A DNA stretch of 64,000 nucleotides from Curtobacterium sp. MCBA15_008 (GCF_001865065.1 NZ_MJGN01000002.1:1-64000); one strand, 5' to 3'; counted from the stretch's first letter, positions 26,380-34,417 are shown. Numbers and translations are program-made. Notes: generated by a model not told the origin, from the sequence alone.

Positions 26380-27714
26380 ATGGCGTCCCCGAACCGGAAC
26401 GCCCGCTCGGCCGTCGTCTTCGGTCGCCTGCTCGGGGTCGCGTTCCTCGTCTGCTTCGGCACCGGCGTCTACAGCTACCTGCTCCAGCAGCCCTTGCCCG
26501 GCATGCGGTTCCCGACGCAGCCGGCGCAGCTCTACCAGTTCACGCAGGGCCTGCACATCACCACGGGGATCGCGATCATCCCGTTGCTCCTCGCCAAGCT
26601 CAACGCCGTGATGCCGGCGCTCGTGCAGGTCCCGCCGGTGCGCGGTGTGCTGCACCTGCTCGAGCGGCTGTCCATCGCCGTCCTGGTCGCGTCGGCGATC
26701 GTGCAGGTCGGCACCGGCCTGCTCAACACGTACCAGTGGTACCCGTTCCCCTTCCCGTTCAAGCAGGTGCACAACGCGCTGGCCTACGTCATCATCGGGT
26801 CGCTCATCGTGCACATCGGCGTGAAGCTGCGGCTCATCGGGCGGTACTGGCGGAAGCGTGACTCCTACGACGCCGACGGACGGTTCGTCGCGGATCCCGA
26901 CGCCGGCAGCGAGCTGCTCCCGCCCGGACAGGAGGCACGGGGTGCGTCCGCCTCGCAGCCCACCGCCGCGCCGACGGTCGCCGCCTACCCCCGCGGCCTC
27001 ACCGGCCGGGTGCTCCGCTGGGTCGACGGCGCTCCCGCCTCAGGAGCGCCGGCCGACCCGACGGAGACGAGCCGCGCCTCCAGGCCGACACCGGACGCGA
27101 CCCAGGGTCGACGTGAGCGGATCGCACGACGCGGGTTCCTGACGGGTGTGACGGCCGCGACGGCGGGGGTCGTCGTCCTGACGGCGGGGCAGTCGAACCG
27201 CCTGGCCGAACCGTTCAACGTGTTCGGCGCACGGCAGCGGCACCGTGGACCGAACGACCTGCCGGTGAACCGGACCGCCCGCGCGGCCGGGGTGCTCGCG
27301 ACCGCCACTGCCGCCGACTGGAGCCTGACCGTCGTCGGCCGTGACGTCACCCGCTCGTTCTCGCGCGTCGAACTCGTGGCGCTCGGCACGGCCGAGGCGG
27401 AACTGCCGATCTCGTGCGTCGAGGGCTGGAGCCAGATGGCGACCTGGAAGGGCGTGCGGATGCGCGACCTGCTGGCCGCGGTGCAGGCCGAGCCGGGTTC
27501 GCAGGTGCGGGTGACGAGCCTCGAGCAGCACGGCGGGTACCGGGTGATGGACATGGGGCCGGAGTACGCCGAGGACCCGACCACCCTCATCGCCCTCGAG
27601 CTAAACGGGCAGAAGCTCGACCTCGACCACGGGTTCCCGGCGCGCATCATCGCCCCCGGACGACCCGGTGTGCTGCAGACGAAGTGGATCGAGAAGATCG
27701 AGGTGATCGCATGA
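26380..27714 (+). CDS. Fused membrane cytochrome b561-like and molybdopterin (SUOX-type) oxidoreductase
   Basis: 444 aa in three parts. Residues about 10-165 have four membrane helices with HITTGIAIIPLLLAKLN and HNALAYVIIGSLIVHIGVK, His-bearing helices like b-type cytochromes. A Pro/Ala-rich linker follows (about 180-245). Then RRGFLT (about 250), a twin-arginine motif, precedes a hydrophobic stretch GVTAATAGVVVLTAG. The last part (about 290-444) is a sulfite-oxidase-family domain, with ELPISCVEGWSQ giving the Moco-ligand Cys. It probably passes electrons from an exported Moco domain to heme. Half a dispersed palindrome (27073-27086) lies in the linker codons. This is the likely client of the surrounding moa/mod genes. 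Confidence 0.85.
   Translation: MASPNRNARSAVVFGRLLGVAFLVCFGTGVYSYLLQQPLPGMRFPTQPAQLYQFTQGLHITTGIAIIPLLLAKLNAVMPALVQVPPVRGVLHLLERLSIAVLVASAIVQVGTGLLNTYQWYPFPFPFKQVHNALAYVIIGSLIVHIGVKLRLIGRYWRKRDSYDADGRFVADPDAGSELLPPGQEARGASASQPTAAPTVAAYPRGLTGRVLRWVDGAPASGAPADPTETSRASRPTPDATQGRRERIARRGFLTGVTAATAGVVVLTAGQSNRLAEPFNVFGARQRHRGPNDLPVNRTARAAGVLATATAADWSLTVVGRDVTRSFSRVELVALGTAEAELPISCVEGWSQMATWKGVRMRDLLAAVQAEPGSQVRVTSLEQHGGYRVMDMGPEYAEDPTTLIALELNGQKLDLDHGFPARIIAPGRPGVLQTKWIEKIEVIA
27073..27086. repeat. Half-copy of the dispersed palindrome inside a coding sequence
   Basis: CGCGCCTCCAGGCC matches the right arm of the family. It encodes part of SRASRPTP in the linker of the oxidoreductase. All other copies are between genes. 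Confidence 0.6.
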
Positions 27715-28166
27715 AGGCAGCGCGCATCGTGCTCGTCGTGGTCGGCGTGCTCGTCATCGCGTTCGGGGCGTACGTCATGGTGACGACGGTCCGACCGAAC
27801 CGGATCTGGGGCCTGGCGACGTGGCTGCTCGGCGCCGTGGTGCTCCACGACGCGATCCTGTCGCCGTTCGTCGTGGCGGCCGGGCTGCTCCTGCGCCGGA
27901 CCGGTCGCACGATCCGGGTGTGGGCGCTCGTCGTCGTGCAGGCGGCCGTGGTGCTCGGCAGCGTGCTGGCGCTCGTGGTGCTGCCGGAGATCGCCGCGAA
28001 GCACCACGGGCAGAAGAACCCGACCGTCCTGCCGTTCGACTACGGCGCGCGGCTGCTCGTCGTCGAGGGCGTCCTGCTCCTGGTCGTCGTCGCGGTGCTC
28101 GTGATCGCGGTCGTGGTCGGACGGGGCGACCGCAAACCACTGGTTAAAGCGACAACCATTCGGTAG
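27711..28166 (+). CDS. Small membrane protein of unknown function
   Basis: 151 aa with four membrane helices: IVLVVVGVLVIAFGAYVMV, LLGAVVLHDAILSPFVVAAG, ALVVVQAAVVLGSVLALVV and LLVVEGVLLLVVVAVLVIAVVV. The start overlaps the oxidoreductase stop (ATGA at 27711-27714), so it is translated from the same message. It may assemble with that enzyme. I do not recognise a family. Its last codons hold the presumed operator and -10 of the next gene. Confidence 0.72.
   Translation: MKAARIVLVVVGVLVIAFGAYVMVTTVRPNRIWGLATWLLGAVVLHDAILSPFVVAAGLLLRRTGRTIRVWALVVVQAAVVLGSVLALVVLPEIAAKHHGQKNPTVLPFDYGARLLVVEGVLLLVVVAVLVIAVVVGRGDRKPLVKATTIR
28141..28158. promoter_or_regulatory. Candidate MarR operator
   Basis: TGGTT (28141-28145) and AACCA (28154-28158) form an inverted repeat of the kind bound by MarR proteins. 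It lies inside the end of the upstream gene, just before TAGGAT (28164-28169), the likely -10 of the MarR gene. Autorepression by blocking the promoter is inferred. Confidence 0.55.
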
Positions 28167-28175
28167 GATGCCACC

Positions 28176-28721
28176 ATGACCGACGAGACCCCTTGGCTCA
28201 CGCGCGAACAACTGCGCGCGTGGATGAAGCTCGTCGCCGTCATGGAGCTCCTGCCCGCGGCGCTCGACCAGCAGCTCCAGCGCGACGCGGACCTCACGCA
28301 CTTCGACTACATGGTCGTCGCGATGCTGTCCGAGACCGACTCGCGCACCCTCCGGATGTCGGCGCTCGCCTCGGCCACGAACGCGTCGCTGCCCCGGCTG
28401 TCCCACGTGGTGTCGCGCCTCGAGAAGCGCGGCCTCGTCGCCCGGTGCCCGTCGACCGACGACCGCCGTGCGACCGACGTCCGGCTGACCGACGACGGCT
28501 ACGCGGCCATCGTCGACGCGGCACCCGACCACGTCCGCACCGCTCGCCGCGTGGTCATCGACGCGCTGTCCGAGGAGCAGGTCGGCCAGCTCGACGGGAT
28601 CGCCGCGGCGCTCCTCACCCGGCTCGACCCGGAGGGCCGGTTCGCGGCCCCGAACTATCCTCGCGACGACGCCGACACCGCCATCTGCGAGGCGCGGCTC
28701 ACCGGCACGGCGACGGACTGA
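28176..28721 (+). CDS. MarR family transcriptional regulator
   Basis: 181 aa winged-helix regulator. The recognition region is LASATNASLPRLSHVVSRLEKRGLVARCPSTDDRRA, followed by the wing in TDVRLTDDGYAAI. The N-terminal and C-terminal helices form the dimer. TAGGAT (28164-28169) ends 6 nt before ATG 28176, and its first three bases are the stop codon of the upstream gene. The TGGTT/AACCA operator lies just upstream. No dedicated target gene is obvious nearby; pheA downstream is separated by 52 nt. Confidence 0.88.
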   Translation: MTDETPWLTREQLRAWMKLVAVMELLPAALDQQLQRDADLTHFDYMVVAMLSETDSRTLRMSALASATNASLPRLSHVVSRLEKRGLVARCPSTDDRRATDVRLTDDGYAAIVDAAPDHVRTARRVVIDALSEEQVGQLDGIAAALLTRLDPEGRFAAPNYPRDDADTAICEARLTGTATD

Positions 28722-28773
28722 GCCGGTCGTCACACGCGCCGGGTGCGCCCCGGCGCTGCAATAGGCTCGCCGC

Positions 28774-29730
28774 ATGAGTGAGCAGGCTGCGCCGTCCGAC
28801 ACGTACTCCTACCTCGGACCCGCCGGCACGTTCACCGAGGCGGCCCTCAAGCTCGTCGACGCGGCGGCCGGCAAGCCGTGGCGGAGCGTGAACAACGTCG
28901 GCGAAGCCCTCGACGACGTCGTCAGCGGCCGCTCGGTCGGCGCCGTGATCGCCATCGAGAACAGCGTGGACGGCGGGGTCAGCGCCACGCAGGACGCCCT
29001 CGCCCGCATCCCCGGCGTGCGGATCGTGGGGGAGTACCTCGTCCCCGTCGACTTCGTCCTGGTCGCCCGACCCGGCACCGAGCTCGCCGACGTCCGGACC
29101 GTGAACGCCCACCCCGTCGCGTACGCGCAGACGCACCACTGGCTCGAAGCGAACGTCCGCGGGCACGGGCACATCCCGGCGTCCTCGAACGTCGCGGCCG
29201 CCGCTGCCCTGCTCGACGAGCACCCCGTCGCCGACGCCGCGGTCGCACCGCCCGGCATCACCGACCACTACGCGCTGGCGGTGCTGGCGTCCTCGATCGG
29301 CGACAACGCCTCCGCGGTCACCCGCTTCGTCCTGGTGTCGAAGACCCTCGCGCTGCCCGAACCGACCGGCGCCGACAAGACGAGCGTCATCGTCGAGCTG
29401 CCCGCCGACCACCCCGGTGCGCTCGTGGACATGCTCGAGCAGTTCGCGACGCGGGGCATCAACATGGGGCTGCTGTCCTCGCGGCCGATCGGCGACGAGC
29501 TCGGACGCTACCGGTTCGTCATCGACCTCGACGGGCACGTGCAGGACGAGCGCGTGGCCGACGCGCTGCTCGGCCTGCGCCGGTTCAGCCCGCGCGTGAC
29601 GTTCCTCGGGTCGTACCCGCGTGCCGACGGGGTCCGCCCCGAGGTGCCGGCGCGCTACTCGGACCAGGCGTTCGTCGAGGCGCGGGACTGGCTGCGCGCG
29701 ATCGTGGCCGGCGAGCCTGACGCGCGCTGA
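28774..29730 (+). CDS. pheA: Prephenate dehydratase
   Basis: 318 aa monofunctional enzyme converting prephenate to phenylpyruvate for phenylalanine synthesis. The N-terminal domain begins YLGPAGTFTEAA. IAIENSVDGGV and the catalytic TRF in ASAVTRFVLVS (about 187-189) are present. The C-terminal ACT domain (about 205-285) holds GALVDMLEQFATRGINMGLLSSRPI; the usual ESRP reads SSRP here, which may alter phenylalanine feedback. TAGGCT (28762-28767) ends 6 nt before the ATG. Followed by a long inverted repeat. Confidence 0.95.
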   Translation: MSEQAAPSDTYSYLGPAGTFTEAALKLVDAAAGKPWRSVNNVGEALDDVVSGRSVGAVIAIENSVDGGVSATQDALARIPGVRIVGEYLVPVDFVLVARPGTELADVRTVNAHPVAYAQTHHWLEANVRGHGHIPASSNVAAAAALLDEHPVADAAVAPPGITDHYALAVLASSIGDNASAVTRFVLVSKTLALPEPTGADKTSVIVELPADHPGALVDMLEQFATRGINMGLLSSRPIGDELGRYRFVIDLDGHVQDERVADALLGLRRFSPRVTFLGSYPRADGVRPEVPARYSDQAFVEARDWLRAIVAGEPDAR

Positions 29731-29764
29731 CGCGCGGGCTTTCGCGCGCTGACGCGTCCACTTC

Positions 29765-29836
29765 CGCAAAACGCAACGTTGGCGGTTGTTCGCAGCGCAG
29801 TACCGCTGCGAGCAACCGCCACAGTTGCGTTTTGCG
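29765..29836. repeat. Long imperfect inverted repeat between convergent genes
   Basis: Outer arms CGCAAAACGCAAC (29765-29777) and GTTGCGTTTTGCG (29824-29836) match perfectly. Inner blocks GGCGGTTG/CAACCGCC and CGCAGCG/CGCTGCG also pair, leaving a short loop. The A/T-rich outer ends give a T-tract on both sides, which suits a bidirectional terminator for pheA and the lipid kinase. The flanks contain CGGCTCGGCTCGG and GCGCTGACGCG direct repeats. Confidence 0.8.
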
Positions 29837-29877
29837 GGCGCGGCTCGGCTCGGCTCGGCCAGCGCAGCGCAGCCCAG

Positions 29878-30951
29878 CTACCGCCTGCGCCCGCCGCGCG
29901 CCGGGTGCGGCTCGACCGCAGGGATGCGGACGTCGAGCGACCCGGGGTCGATCCGGGCCCGGAACGCGACGATCTCGCCCACGGGGTCGCCGTCGATCTC
30001 GAACTCGTCCGGCTTCTCGAGGCGCAGCGTGAACTCCTCGCCCCGCATGTAGCGGAGCGGCCGTTCCTGCTTCGCGGCGTTCGTGATCCGACGGCCGATG
30101 AGCGTGTCGGACAGTGCCGAGCGCCGGAACCAGCGCAGGATCCCGTTCTCCCAGAACACCCGCGCGCCGATCCGCACCCAGCCGAAGAACCCGCGCGGAC
30201 GCATCACGACGATGTCGAACACCCCGTCGTCGATCTCGGCGTCCGGCAGCAGCATCGCGTTGGCCTGCAGCATGCCGCAGTTGCCGACGATGACGGAGTG
30301 CGCCCGCACCGATCCGTTGCGCGCCGACTCGTCGAGTCGGTACCGGAACTCGAAGCCGTCGGTGTCCCGCACGGAGCGCAGCAGCGAGTCGAGGTACGCG
30401 AGCCAGCCGACGCGCTTCTTCAGCTCGGGCCGGGTGTTCGCGAGCATGCGGGCGTCCAGCCCGAGGCCGGCCATCACGACGAAGCCGAACTTGTCGCGGG
30501 AACCGTCGGGACGCTCGACCCCGAGCAGGCCGAAGTCGATCGGCCGGTCGTGCCCGGAGAAGATCGCCTTCGCCATCCCGCCCAGGTCGTCGAGCGGCAG
30601 CTTCATGTTGCGGGCGAGCAGGTTGCCGGTCCCGCTCGGCAGGAGCGCCAGCGAGGCGTCGGAACCGTGCACCACCTCGGCGACGGCACGGACGGTGCCG
30701 TCACCACCGGCGGCGGCGATCACGTCCGCCCCCGCTTCGAGGGCAGCACGGGCCTGGCCGCCGCCCGGGTCCTCCTCGGTGGTCTCGAACCACAGGGTCT
30801 CGGCCCAGCCGGCTTCCTGCTGGTGCTTCGCCACGGTGCTCTTGAGGGTCGGCAGGTGGACCTTGACCGGGTTGTAGACCACCGCGGCCGTCCGTTGCTC
30901 GGTCTGGAGGGCGTCCTGCTCCGCAGGCGCGGTCTCCGAAGGGGTCGACAT
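29878..30951 (-). CDS. Diacylglycerol/lipid kinase family protein
   Basis: 357 aa soluble kinase of the DAGK catalytic-domain family. The nucleotide loop is AAGGDGTVRAVAEVVHG (about 80-96), followed by LLPSGTGNLLARN (about 105-117), both family signatures. A C-terminal beta-rich domain has EEFTLRLEKPDEFEIDGDP, typical of YegS/DgkB-like enzymes. Probably phosphorylates diacylglycerol or a related lipid; other substrates cannot be excluded. TACCGT (30958-30963, minus strand) ends 6 nt before ATG 30951. Divergent from serS, with a palindromic element between the two promoters. Confidence 0.9.
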   Translation of the reverse strand: MSTPSETAPAEQDALQTEQRTAAVVYNPVKVHLPTLKSTVAKHQQEAGWAETLWFETTEEDPGGGQARAALEAGADVIAAAGGDGTVRAVAEVVHGSDASLALLPSGTGNLLARNMKLPLDDLGGMAKAIFSGHDRPIDFGLLGVERPDGSRDKFGFVVMAGLGLDARMLANTRPELKKRVGWLAYLDSLLRSVRDTDGFEFRYRLDESARNGSVRAHSVIVGNCGMLQANAMLLPDAEIDDGVFDIVVMRPRGFFGWVRIGARVFWENGILRWFRRSALSDTLIGRRITNAAKQERPLRYMRGEEFTLRLEKPDEFEIDGDPVGEIVAFRARIDPGSLDVRIPAVEPHPARGGRRR

Positions 30952-31006
30952 GCTCCAACGGTACCGACGGGGAGCGCCGGTGGCATACGGGACGCGACCG
31001 AGAATC

Positions 31007-31048
31007 GGCCTGGAGGCGCGTGGCGGGCCCGCACCGCGCCTCCAGGCC
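31007..31048. repeat. Dispersed palindromic element, GGCC-type arms
   Basis: Perfect 11-bp arms GGCCTGGAGGC and GCCTCCAGGCC, and near-perfect pairing through the centre (GCGGGCCCGC). It sits between two divergent promoters (lipid kinase and serS), so it cannot simply be a terminator here. Confidence 0.9.
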
Positions 31049-31079
31049 GGCTCGGACCCGGCCCGCAACCGGCGCTGGG

Positions 31080-31085
31080 TAGGAT
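31080..31085 (+). promoter_or_regulatory. -10 box of serS
   Basis: TAGGAT ends 6 nt before GTG 31092. Leaderless pattern, no T-box or other leader is present. Confidence 0.55.
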
Positions 31086-31091
31086 GACCCG

Positions 31092-32360
31092 GTGATCGAT
31101 CCCCAGCTGCTGCGTGACAACCCGGACGTCATCAAGGCCTCGCAGGAGGCGCGCGGCGCGTCCGTCGCCGTCGTCGACGAGGCCGTCACCGCGGACGCCG
31201 CACGGCGTGGCGCGATCACCGCGTTCGAGTCCCTCCGGGCCGAGCAGAACGCGTTCGGCAAGACCGTCGCGAAGGCCCCGAAGGACGAGAAGGCCGCGCT
31301 CGTGCAGCAGGCCCAGGCGCTCGCCGCGAAGGTGAAGGAGGCCCAGGCCGAGGTCACCGCCGCCGAGGACACCTTCAACACCGTCGTCCGCGCGATCCCG
31401 AACGTGGTGCTGCCGGACGTGCCGAAGGGCGGCGAGGACGACTTCGTCACGCTCCGCACCGTCGGCACCAAGCCCGAGTTCGACTTCGAGCCGAAGGACC
31501 ACGCCGACCTCGGCGAGCACCTCGGCATCATCGACATCCCGCGCGGCGTCAAGGTCTCCGGATCGCGCTTCTACTTCCTCCGCGGCCTCGGCGCGCGCCT
31601 CGAGATCGCGCTCATGTCGCTCGGCCTCGACCGTGCGATCGCCGCCGGGTTCGAGCCCCTCATCACGCCGACGCTCGTGCGCCCCGAGACGATGGCCGGC
31701 ACCGGCTTCCTCGGCGAGCACGCGGCCGAGGTCTACCGGCTCGAGGCCGACGACCTCTACCTGACCGGCACGAGCGAGGTCGCGCTCGCCGGCTTCCACG
31801 CCGACGAGATCCTGCCCCTCGACGACTTCGGCGACGGGTTCCGCTACGCCGGCTGGTCGACCTGCTACCGGCGCGAGGCCGGGTCGGCGGGCAAGGACAA
31901 CCGCGGCATCCTCCGCGTGCACCAGTTCAACAAGCTCGAGATGTTCGCCTACGTGCGCCCGGACCAGGCCGAGGCCGAGCACGAGAAGCTCGTCGGGTAC
32001 CAGGAGCAGATGCTGCAGGACCTCGGGCTGCACTACCGTGTGATCGACGTCGCCGGCGGCGACCTCGGCACGAGTGCCGCGCGCAAGTTCGACATCGAGG
32101 CCTGGGTGCCGACGCAGGGCACCTTCCGCGAGCTCACCTCGACGTCGAACTGCACCACGTTCCAGGCCCGACGCCTCGACATCCGCTACCGCACCGAGAG
32201 CGGGAAGACCGCGCCGGTCGCCACCCTGAACGGCACGCTCGCGACGACCCGCTGGATCGTCGCGATCCTCGAGACCCACCAGCAGGCCGACGGCTCGGTC
32301 GTCGTGCCGGAAGTCCTCCGTCCGTACCTCGGCGGCGTCGAGGTGATCGAGCCCCGATGA
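31092..32360 (+). CDS. serS: Seryl-tRNA synthetase
   Basis: 422 aa class II synthetase. The N-terminal coiled-coil arm (about 1-100) grips the long variable arm of tRNA-Ser. Motif 2 is STCYRREAG (about 255-263), and motif 3 is [19 protein letters not shown] (about 379-397). GTG 31092 follows TAGGAT at 6 nt. Its stop overlaps the HAD gene start (ATGA). A tRNA-Ser gene lies about 0.9 kb downstream. Confidence 0.97.
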   Translation: MIDPQLLRDNPDVIKASQEARGASVAVVDEAVTADAARRGAITAFESLRAEQNAFGKTVAKAPKDEKAALVQQAQALAAKVKEAQAEVTAAEDTFNTVVRAIPNVVLPDVPKGGEDDFVTLRTVGTKPEFDFEPKDHADLGEHLGIIDIPRGVKVSGSRFYFLRGLGARLEIALMSLGLDRAIAAGFEPLITPTLVRPETMAGTGFLGEHAAEVYRLEADDLYLTGTSEVALAGFHADEILPLDDFGDGFRYAGWSTCYRREAGSAGKDNRGILRVHQFNKLEMFAYVRPDQAEAEHEKLVGYQEQMLQDLGLHYRVIDVAGGDLGTSAARKFDIEAWVPTQGTFRELTSTSNCTTFQARRLDIRYRTESGKTAPVATLNGTLATTRWIVAILETHQQADGSVVVPEVLRPYLGGVEVIEPR

Positions 32361-33211
32361 GCGTGCAGGGGCGGTTCGTCGACGGTGGTTCGGACTCCGG
32401 GGGGTCCGTCCGGACCAAGCGGTGGCTCGTCGCGCTCGACATCGACGGCACCACCATGCGCGAGGACGGCGTCGTCACCGAGACCGTGGTGGCCGCACTC
32501 CGCGACGCCGAGGCCGCCGGGCACGAGGTCATGCTCTCCACCGGCCGCAGCGAGGGCATGACCGTCCCGCTGCTCGAGACGCTCGGCATCCGACCGAAGT
32601 ACCTCGTGTGCGCGAACGGCGCACTCACCCTCGCCCGCCGGTCCGACGGCAGCTACGAGCGGGTGCACGTCGAGCGCTTCGACCCGTCCGAGGTCCTGCA
32701 GACCGTGCACGGCGCACTCGAACACGCGGCGTTCGGCGTCGAGGACGAGGCCGGCCACTTCCTGCTCTCCGGCAACTTCCCCGACGACGCCATGACCGTC
32801 ACCGGGGAGCACGTGCCCTTCGAACGGCTGCTCGGCGTCGAAGCCACCCGCGTCGTCGTCATCTCGCCCGGCCACGACACCGAGGACTTCCTGCAGATCG
32901 TCGAGCAGATGGGTCTGCACAAGGTCTCGTACTCGGTCGGCTGGACGTCGTGGCTCGACATCGCTCCCGAGGGCGTGACGAAGGCGACCGCGATGGAACG
33001 CGTGCGCGAGTGGCTCGACATCCCGCGCTCTCGGGTCTTCGCCGCGGGCGACGGGCGCAACGACATCGACATGCTGCGGTGGGCGTCGACCTCGGGCCGC
33101 GGCATCGTGATGGGGCAGGCGCCGGAGGACGTCATCGAGGCGGGCAACGAGCTGACCGGCGGAGTGACGGACGACGGACTCGCCGCGGCGCTGGACTCCC
33201 TGCCGCGCTGA
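32357..33211 (+). CDS. HAD-superfamily hydrolase, Cof type
   Basis: 284 aa phosphatase. Motif I is [12 protein letters not shown] (nucleophile Asp about 28), motif II is STGRSEG, motif III Lys is in VTKATAM and motif IV is [12 protein letters not shown]. The cap domain (about 100-200) is type C2B, as in Cof/YidA sugar-phosphate phosphatases. The substrate is unknown. Cotranscribed with serS by ATGA overlap, an order common in actinobacteria. Confidence 0.92.
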   Translation: MSVQGRFVDGGSDSGGSVRTKRWLVALDIDGTTMREDGVVTETVVAALRDAEAAGHEVMLSTGRSEGMTVPLLETLGIRPKYLVCANGALTLARRSDGSYERVHVERFDPSEVLQTVHGALEHAAFGVEDEAGHFLLSGNFPDDAMTVTGEHVPFERLLGVEATRVVVISPGHDTEDFLQIVEQMGLHKVSYSVGWTSWLDIAPEGVTKATAMERVREWLDIPRSRVFAAGDGRNDIDMLRWASTSGRGIVMGQAPEDVIEAGNELTGGVTDDGLAAALDSLPR

Positions 33212-33235
33212 CGCGGTCGCGTGCTCCGGCGGTGG

Positions 33236-33246
33236 GGCCTGGAGGC
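33236..33246. repeat. Solo left arm of the dispersed palindrome
   Basis: GGCCTGGAGGC without a matching right arm, in the gap before tRNA-Ser. It directly precedes a possible tRNA -10 (TAGACT, 33252-33257). Confidence 0.5.
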
Positions 33247-33263
33247 TCGGCTAGACTTCCCGG

Positions 33264-33295
33264 GACGCGGTCACGTCTCGCCACGTGGCCGCGTC
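33264..33295 (+). terminator. Hairpin immediately 5' of tRNA-Ser
   Basis: GACGCGG (33264-33270) pairs with CCGCGTC (33289-33295) and is extended by CACG/CGTG, leaving an 8-nt loop. It could terminate the serS-HAD transcript or be the 5' leader of the tRNA precursor, since the mature tRNA begins 4 nt later. Confidence 0.45.
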
Positions 33296-33298
33296 ACT

Positions 33299-33383
33299 GG
33301 AGGGTTGTCCGAGCGGCCGATGGAGCCTGTCTTGAAAACAGGTGGGCAGAGATGTCTCGTGGGTTCGAATCCCACACCCTCCG
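33299..33383 (+). tRNA. tRNA-Ser (anticodon TGA)
   Basis: 85 nt, class II with a long variable arm. Acceptor GGAGGGT pairs with ACCCTCC, with discriminator G. The anticodon stem CCTGT/ACAGG holds loop CTTGAAA, with anticodon TGA reading UCA-type codons. The T-arm is GTGGG-TTCGAAT-CCCAC. CCA is not encoded. The GrpB-like gene starts only 14 nt after its end. Confidence 0.95.
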
Positions 33384-33396
33384 CAGGAGCGCGATC

Positions 33397-33957
33397 GTGA
33401 TCGAGGTCGTCGAGTACCGCGCCTCGTGGCCCGAGCGGTTCGCGGAACTCCACGCGGCGTACACCGCCGCGCTCGACGCCGCTGCCGTCCCGCACCGGGT
33501 CGAGCACGTGGGCAGCACCGCGGTGCCGGGCCTCGCCGCGAAGCCGGTCATCGACGTCGACGTGGTGGCGGATCCCGAGCACGTCACGGCGGCGGTGCAG
33601 GCGCTCGCGACGATCGGCTTCGAACCGCGCGGCGACCTCGGCATCCCCGGCAGGCAGGCCTTCCGGACGCCCGACCGCTTCGCCCCGAGCAACACGTACG
33701 TCGTCGCCGAGGGGTCGCTCGCGCTGCGGAACCACCTGGGCGTGCGTGACGTCCTGCGATCGGACACCGCCCTGCGCGATGAGTACGCCGCCGTGAAGCG
33801 GCGCGCTGCCGGAACGGCGGCTGACATCGACGACTACCTGGAGCAGAAGAGCGACGTGCTCGGCAGGATCCTCCGCGCCGCAGGGCTCACCGACGAGGAG
33901 CGTGCGTCGATCACCGCGAGCACCCGCGGCATCACCGGCCGCGGCGCCCACGGCTGA
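33397..33957 (+). CDS. GrpB family protein (UPF0157), nucleotidyltransferase-like
   Basis: 186 aa. HRVEHVGSTAVPGLAAKPVIDVDVVAD (about 27-53) contains the GS...D.D pattern of the nucleotidyltransferase fold seen in GrpB/UPF0157 proteins. NTYVVAEGSLALRNHLGVRDVLR follows. Function is unproven; coenzyme-A related roles are known only in fusion proteins. GTG 33397 has AGGAG at 33385-33389 and lies 14 nt after the tRNA, so its mRNA is probably freed by tRNA 3' processing. Confidence 0.87.
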   Translation: MIEVVEYRASWPERFAELHAAYTAALDAAAVPHRVEHVGSTAVPGLAAKPVIDVDVVADPEHVTAAVQALATIGFEPRGDLGIPGRQAFRTPDRFAPSNTYVVAEGSLALRNHLGVRDVLRSDTALRDEYAAVKRRAAGTAADIDDYLEQKSDVLGRILRAAGLTDEERASITASTRGITGRGAHG

Positions 33958-33975
33958 CCCCGCGGGACGCTGCCG

Positions 33976-34380
33976 TCAGGGCGTGTACGGCTCGTGCGGC
34001 CAGGGCACGACGAGTCGTCCGCCGGTCAGCTGGAGGGACGGCGCCACCCCGATGCCGGACGCGATCACGAGCCCGAGGACCGCGAACGCGACGGCCGAAC
34101 GACCCCCGAGTCGAGCGAGCCGCGCCGTGAGCAGCAGCAGGGCCACGCCCACCACGTGGCCGATCACGAGCCCGGCCACTCCCGTCGGGATGCCCGGGTT
34201 CGCGCCCGTCCGGTCCGGGGTCGCGCCGCGCGTGGACTCCTCGGAGGCCAGGTACAGCCAGAGCCAGGACCCGCCCCCGCCGACCACGCCGAGCGCGACC
34301 GTGACCCAGTACAGCGCCGCCCAGCCCGGGGACGTCCAGCCCGACCGTCGTCCGGACACAACAACCCCCGTCGTCACCAT
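33976..34380 (-). CDS. Small membrane protein of unknown function
   Basis: 134 aa with three hydrophobic segments: AALYWVTVALGVVGGGGSWLWLYLA, VAGLVIGHVVGVALLLLTARL and AVAFAVLGLVIASGIGVA. A short Ser/Thr/Gly-rich loop lies between the first two. No family recognised. TACCAT (34387-34392, minus strand) ends 6 nt before ATG 34380, matching the window's promoter pattern and supporting a real gene. Confidence 0.65.
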   Translation of the reverse strand: MVTTGVVVSGRRSGWTSPGWAALYWVTVALGVVGGGGSWLWLYLASEESTRGATPDRTGANPGIPTGVAGLVIGHVVGVALLLLTARLARLGGRSAVAFAVLGLVIASGIGVAPSLQLTGGRLVVPWPHEPYTP

Positions 34381-34417
34381 GCGGTCATGGTAACGGCGGG
34401 GGCTGCGTCCGCCGAGG

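Noticed and set aside
31007-31092. T-box or riboswitch before serS
   Set aside because: The -10 box ends 6 nt from the start codon, leaving no leader to hold one; the sequence is a palindromic element.
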